A stretch of 32,852 bases of DNA from Candidatus Poribacteria bacterium (GTDB taxonomy: Bacteria; Poribacteria; WGA-4E; GCA-2687025): positions 1 through 32,852 of the forward strand of contig JAPPNK010000016.1 in the NCBI GenBank assembly GCA_028818695.1, given 5' to 3'. The position numbers were made by a program, and so were the translations under genes. Numbering within the stretch: the stretch's first letter is position 1; every line of letters begins with the position of its first letter. This document shows, in pieces, positions 29,567-32,852 of this stretch. A model generated the notes under the pieces. The model was given only the letters and a program-made list of their open reading frames with translations, ran no database searches and was not told where the DNA came from.

Positions 29567-30328
29567 ATGTCTACAATCAAGCAGTCGGTCGTCTGGTGGT
29601 GCGCCGCGCGCGGCGGAATAGACCATGCCGACCTGATCAAAAGAGCGGCGAAGATGGGGTACAGCTCGGTTGAAATGAGCGGTCCGGACGTCTGGCCGCT
29701 CATCCATGACGCCGGCATGGAGATCGCCATCGTCGGCGGACATGGAACGCTCACAAACGGACTCAACAAGCCGGAGAACCATGACCGCATCGAAGACGAA
29801 CTCTCCAAAAACATCGAAATCGCGGCGCAGAACCGCATCCCGTCGCTCATCGCCTTCAGCGGCAACCGAAACGGCTTGCCGGACGACGAAGGCATCGACA
29901 TCTGCGCCGAGGGGCTGAACCGCGTCAAAAAACTGGCGGAAGAGAAAAACATCGTCGTCTGCGTCGAACTGCTCAACAGCAAAGCGGACCACCCCGACTA
30001 TCAATGCGACCATACCGCATGGGGCGTTGAACTGTGCAAGAAGGTCGACTCGCCGAATGTGAAGCTGCTTTACGACATCTACCACATGCAGATCATGGAG
30101 GGCGATCTGATCCGAACGATACGGGAGAACATCGACCATATCGGGCATTTCCACACGGCGGGCAACCCTGGGCGGAACGATATGGACGAGACGCAGGAGA
30201 TCTACTATCCGCCGATCATGCGCGCTGTCGCCGAGACCGACTACGACGGTTATGTGGGTCATGAGTTCATTCCGAAGGGCGATCTGTTCTCCGCGCTTCA
30301 GGCGGCTCATGATCTGTGCGCCGTTTAG
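29567..30328 (+). CDS. hydroxypyruvate-isomerase-like TIM-barrel protein, copy 2
   Basis: This 253-residue paralogue of copy 1 lies 26 bases downstream, with ACGAGGAG as ribosome site. The C-terminal half (from DYQCDHTAWGVELCKKVDSP onward) is almost identical to copy 1, also in DNA. The N-terminal half has diverged (SVVWWCAARGG for SACFGCFARKG; SGPDVWPLIHDAG for LPRDHWNKVIDAG), the region that includes much of the substrate-pocket entrance. The same metal ligands are kept. The next gene's start lies within its last codons. The two copies may act on different substrates or as a hetero-oligomer. Confidence 0.85.
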   Translation: MSTIKQSVVWWCAARGGIDHADLIKRAAKMGYSSVEMSGPDVWPLIHDAGMEIAIVGGHGTLTNGLNKPENHDRIEDELSKNIEIAAQNRIPSLIAFSGNRNGLPDDEGIDICAEGLNRVKKLAEEKNIVVCVELLNSKADHPDYQCDHTAWGVELCKKVDSPNVKLLYDIYHMQIMEGDLIRTIRENIDHIGHFHTAGNPGRNDMDETQEIYYPPIMRAVAETDYDGYVGHEFIPKGDLFSALQAAHDLCAV

Positions 30329-30914
30329 GGGTTTGAGCGGAATCGTTCTTGCGGGCGGAAAAAGCCGGCGCATGCGGCGCGATAAAACGGAGCTGGCTGT
30401 CGGCGGCGTTCCCGTTATGGAGCGCATCCTGAACGCGCTGAACGAGGCGGGCGCGTTCGAGACGCTGGTTGTCGGGGGGCGTCCGGAGCGGTTTGACGCC
30501 TACAGCGTTCGGGTCGTATCGGACGATCCTCCCGGTTTCGGCGTCGTCGGGGGCATTGCGGCGGGGCTTTCCGCCATGCGCGGGGACGCCGCCTTGACGG
30601 TCGGATGCGACATGCCTTTTTTGACGGGGGAGCTGTTGAAGCGGATCGCGTCGCGTCTCGACGACGCGGACGGAGCCGCCGCCGAAACCGACCGCGGGAT
30701 AGAGCCGCTCTGCGCCGCGTATCGAAAGTCGGCGGAGCATGCCTTCCGCGCGATGATGCGGGAGGGGGATCTCGCCGCGCGCAACGCCGCCCGCCGCCTT
30801 CGTCTAAACCGCGTTTTTTTAAAAGGCGAAGACGCGCGCCGCCTCTTCAACATGAACGCGCCTGAAGACCACGCCCTCGCCCAGCGCCTCGCCGCAGAGA
30901 TGGACGGCTCCTAG
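30309..30914 (+). CDS. mobA: MobA-like molybdopterin nucleotidyltransferase
   Basis: MobA adds GMP to molybdopterin to make the guanine-dinucleotide cofactor. The 201-residue product has the nucleotide loop LAGGKSRRMRRDK at about 13-25 (family GGxSxRMGxDK, here Arg in place of the glycine), a metal-binding VGCDMPFL and a C-terminal FNMNAPEDH typical of the 'NiNTPEDL' motif. ATG 30309 overlaps the end of the isomerase gene by 20 bases; TTG 30333 is the alternative. Expression is coupled to the isomerases. No other molybdenum-cofactor gene is in the window, so a different nucleotide-transfer target cannot be excluded. Confidence 0.8.
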   Translation: MICAPFRGLSGIVLAGGKSRRMRRDKTELAVGGVPVMERILNALNEAGAFETLVVGGRPERFDAYSVRVVSDDPPGFGVVGGIAAGLSAMRGDAALTVGCDMPFLTGELLKRIASRLDDADGAAAETDRGIEPLCAAYRKSAEHAFRAMMREGDLAARNAARRLRLNRVFLKGEDARRLFNMNAPEDHALAQRLAAEMDGS

Positions 30915-30942
30915 TCCCCGCCTGCGCCGACGAATCAGCAGC

Positions 30943-31677
30943 TTAGTTCCGCTTCAAATCTCCCCAAACAACAGCGGCTTTCCCGGCAGGTTCCACATTC
31001 AGCAGCAGGTCTGTCGTCGTTTCGCCGATGACGAGGTTGTCGATATAGATCAGTCCGTAGAGGCCGAACTTGCCCGTTTTGAGCGCGTCGTTGGAGCCTT
31101 CTAGGACAGGGTCCTCCTCGTCAAAGTCGGGCGCGTCCTCTTTCAAGCCGATGTAAGCCTTGAAGTCGGAGCCGAGGACCGAGATGCGGAAGCGGTACCA
31201 TTTTTCAGGTTCCGCAAGGTAATTTCCCTTCACGATGCGCGACCATCCGCCTGTGCGATGCCAGAAGTCGAAGGTGCCTGATTCGCCGCCGGCGCGCCGG
31301 TCGAATAGGTAGAAGTTGTCGCCGTCCTGATAGCGGAAGATGGATCCCATGTAGAAGTCGGCGGGAAAATATCCGTCGTATTCGATGATGTAGTCTGTCC
31401 AGTTTTCTGCGCCGACGCCGTAGATGGAGCCGCCGGGTCCGTCGTGGCGGGACTGATCATGCGCCATGTCGGAGGAGGAGAGAACTTTGTTGTCGGGATT
31501 GAGAGGGTCTTTGACGACGGACGCTTCTGTTTTTCCTTCAAAAAGAACATGCCATCCGTCCGGGAGCGAGCCGACAGGGTCCGCTTCAAAGTCGCTTCCG
31601 TACAGCTGTTTTCCTTCAGCCAACGGCGCCGTCGCCGCCAGCGCCATCATGCCGATCCAGATCGCCCAACGCTTCAT
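30943..31677 (-). CDS. secreted LamG/concanavalin-like domain protein
   Basis: The 244-residue product has a signal peptide (WAIWIGMMALAATAPLAEG), then a beta-sandwich with LYGSDFEADPVGSLPDGWHVLF, MGSIFRYQDGDNFYLFDRRAGG and KWYRFRISVLGSDFKAYI, a pattern seen in LamG-like and 3-keto-disaccharide-hydrolase (DUF1080) domains. It ends IYIDNLVIGE, a typical closing strand, plus a short tail. No catalytic acid pair is evident, so it is probably carbohydrate-binding or structural. ATG 31677 follows AGAAAGGA. It is convergent with the MobA-like gene, 28 bases away. Confidence 0.7.
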   Translation of the reverse strand: MKRWAIWIGMMALAATAPLAEGKQLYGSDFEADPVGSLPDGWHVLFEGKTEASVVKDPLNPDNKVLSSSDMAHDQSRHDGPGGSIYGVGAENWTDYIIEYDGYFPADFYMGSIFRYQDGDNFYLFDRRAGGESGTFDFWHRTGGWSRIVKGNYLAEPEKWYRFRISVLGSDFKAYIGLKEDAPDFDEEDPVLEGSNDALKTGKFGLYGLIYIDNLVIGETTTDLLLNVEPAGKAAVVWGDLKRN

Positions 31678-31814
31678 GCTCGTTCCTTTCTAAAAACGGA
31701 TCCGATCCTTGAGTTTGAGATTTGAACGCATGCGGCTTTTGTTGATGAGAAAGGGAGCCGCCCGCGTTCAAACTCGGCAATCTTCGATTCAACCGCCTGG
31801 CTCCAAAAAAATGG

Positions 31815-31843
31815 TTGCCTGCGCGTTGTTTCTACAGCATAAT
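31815..31843 (+). promoter_or_regulatory. sigma-70 promoter in the spacer
   Basis: TTGCCT (31815-31820), 17 bases, CATAAT (31838-31843). It points toward the short ORF at 31916. Confidence 0.6.
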
Positions 31844-31915
31844 ACAGATTGATGCGCCGCGCATTGAATTGTTCGGCGCCGCAACCGAATAAAGGCTGCG
31901 GAAAGGAGGGCGTCT

Positions 31916-31948
31916 ATGCATACCGAAATAGGAGGAGCCGAAAGCTAA
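31916..31948 (+). CDS. 10-codon ORF with perfect ribosome site
   Basis: The ORF MHTEIGGAES is preceded by AAAGGAGG (31902-31909) at a spacing of six. The transcript can also fold AGCC (31936-31939) to GGCT (31949-31952) inside GGAGG (31931-31935) to CCTCC (31959-31963). It may be a small protein, a leader peptide or part of a regulatory RNA; no gene follows in the same orientation. Confidence 0.35.
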   Translation: MHTEIGGAES

Positions 31949-31969
31949 GGCTGACGGACCTCCCGGGAA

Positions 31970-31997
31970 GCGCAGAGGGTTTAACGGCCCTCTGCGC
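31970..31997. terminator. hairpin between convergent units
   Basis: A perfect 10-base stem, GCGCAGAGGG (31970-31979) and CCCTCTGCGC (31988-31997), has an 8-base loop. It lies 22 bases beyond the stop of the minus-strand gene at 32020 and downstream of the short plus-strand unit, so it could serve both. No T-run follows in either direction. Confidence 0.45.
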
Positions 31998-32019
31998 CCC
32001 GTTCCGATCCGTTCTCTTT

Positions 32020-32718
32020 CTAAGGTATCGGCACGGACAGCGGCAGATCATCGCGATGCGTCCCAGGGCCTAGGACGCTTTCGTCTTCGGGGATATGGAG
32101 AACCCCGTCCTCATAAACGATCCGCCCTTTATACCGGTCCCCTAGCCATATCTTTCCCAAGATCTTCAGCGCCGTTCGCTCTTTTTTCTCTGGAAAAGAC
32201 ATTTCCGTCTCCATCTTGAAAAAAGCCACGGTCGCGAAGACGCCCGACCCGCCGCCGCTTTCACGAAACTCCACGATCTCCACGCCCGACGGCGACGTTC
32301 CGATATGAGAGTACATGAGATACGCCCCATGCTCTCCCTCCCACTCTACCCAGGTCTGCCCGTTCCATTCCTTGAGTTCAAATCCCAAGAGCTCCTTAGA
32401 CATGTCCAACGGACCGCCCAGACGATAGAGATTGTCGAACAGATCGAACATGTAAGGCGACGAAAGATTGAGGCTGCAAACCGTCTCAGTTTTAGTGCTG
32501 CTTCCGACCATGGCATCCACAATCAGCGGATGAATGAACTTCTTTTGGCGAAACGAATACGGGCTGGACGCTGCCAGCTCCTTCGTTTCAGAAACCTCCG
32601 CTTGATCTGCGCCGGCTTCCGCTTGCCCGAAAGTCGTATGATCCAACAAACCTAGGGCGAAGACGGCTCCCAACGCCGCTAACCCCGTTCCGAGTATAAC
32701 CCATGCGAAACGCTTCAT
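32020..32718 (-). CDS. secreted or membrane-anchored protein, unknown
   Basis: I do not recognise the family. The 232-residue protein starts with a basic residue pair and a hydrophobic span (MKRFAWVILGTGLAALGAVFALGLL), a signal peptide or anchor. An Ala/Glu-rich linker follows, then a domain with FIHPLIVDAMVGSSTKTETVCSLNLSS, a single Trp-rich stretch EWNGQTWVEWEGEHGAYLMYSH and KILGKIWLGDRYKGRIVYED. No catalytic motif is seen. ATG 32718 was chosen because AAGGAGG precedes it; the frame is open upstream to 32760 but across the promoter. The gene has its own promoter at 32756-32785. Confidence 0.7.
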   Translation of the reverse strand: MKRFAWVILGTGLAALGAVFALGLLDHTTFGQAEAGADQAEVSETKELAASSPYSFRQKKFIHPLIVDAMVGSSTKTETVCSLNLSSPYMFDLFDNLYRLGGPLDMSKELLGFELKEWNGQTWVEWEGEHGAYLMYSHIGTSPSGVEIVEFRESGGGSGVFATVAFFKMETEMSFPEKKERTALKILGKIWLGDRYKGRIVYEDGVLHIPEDESVLGPGTHRDDLPLSVPIP

Positions 32719-32755
32719 GCGCTGTTCCTCCTTATGATGGATGTTCTGTGTACAC

Positions 32756-32785
32756 AACATAACGCATACCGCTGCTGCGCGTCAA
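32756..32785 (-). promoter_or_regulatory. sigma-70-like promoter with adjacent palindrome
   Basis: The minus strand reads TTGACG (32785-32780), 18 bases, TATGTT (32761-32756). The palindrome TGTGTACACA (32747-32756) abuts the -10 box and would cover the transcription start, so it could be an operator. Confidence 0.55.
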
Positions 32786-32852
32786 CGCTCCTGTGGAAGG
32801 GGTAGTACCTGAAGGCGATGGAATTCATTAGGGCATATTTTTGACCAAGACG

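Larger units (their letters stand above)
31678..32019. other. 342-base spacer with a probable short transcription unit
   Basis: The left half contains a diverged dispersed-repeat flank (TTGAGATTTGAACGCATG near 31713). The right half holds a promoter, a strong ribosome site, a 10-codon ORF and a hairpin, annotated separately. Confidence 0.5.

Noticed and set aside
32786-32852. A gene at the right edge
   Set aside because: Only 67 bases remain beyond the last promoter; no start with ribosome site or coding pattern could be supported on either strand.

Overview
The window is a GC-rich bacterial chromosome segment that contains the replication origin. On the minus strand dnaA, dnaN and recF lie in the order dnaA>dnaN>recF (4982 down to 716). 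Between dnaA and dnaN (3129-3566) is a well-formed oriC: a perfect DnaA box, several degenerate boxes, a run of six DnaA-trios and an AT-rich tract. The gene content suggests a Gram-negative-type heterotroph: an outer-membrane porin-like protein, secreted discoidin/CBM9-like and LamG-like proteins, WD40 propellers, Gfo/Idh oxidoreductases, hydroxypyruvate-isomerase-like enzymes and a PEP-hydrolase-family protein. This mix resembles uncultivated phyla such as Poribacteria or relatives, but I cannot prove the taxon from the sequence. I saw no rRNA, tRNA, IS element or CRISPR array.

Layout. 1-474: 5' part of a minus-strand secreted protein, with a 10-C run that breaks the reading frame. 716-4982: recF, dnaN (with a large acidic insertion) and dnaA. 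5417-7285: ferritin-like protein and Xaa-Pro aminopeptidase, convergent. 7625-8559: two overlapping small membrane protein genes. 8646-12130: a metal (zinc/manganese) uptake block of a His/Glu-rich porin-like protein, ZnuA-type binding protein and ZnuB-type permease. It is preceded by a tandem duplication of the porin promoter and 5' end, and it contains no ATPase gene. 12221-15704: PhnB-like VOC protein, coiled-coil lipoprotein, membrane-anchored peptidase-MA-like protein and PEP-hydrolase-family protein. 15843-17461: a two-gene minus-strand operon with its own near-consensus promoter, encoding a DUF4365-type nuclease-fold protein and a protein I do not recognise. This is the best candidate for an undescribed (possibly defence) module. 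17592-18680: Gfo/Idh/MocA oxidoreductase. 18951-26709: a 1938-residue repeat-rich surface protein and a 14-repeat WD40 protein. 26792-30914: uncharacterised Rossmann-like protein, RimP, two tandem hydroxypyruvate-isomerase-like genes and a MobA-like nucleotidyltransferase. 30943-32718: two secreted proteins flanking a short, probably transcribed intergenic unit with a 10-codon ORF.

Scattered through the intergenic spaces are short imperfect palindromes sharing the core GGAATCCAGAG / CTCTGGATTCC. They carry at least three kinds of flanking sequence, as expected of a REP/MITE-like dispersed family. Several promoters match the sigma-70 pattern with spacers of about 17 bp. In two cases (DUF4365 gene, WD40 gene) an apparent TTG start lies inside a -35 box, so a downstream ATG was chosen.
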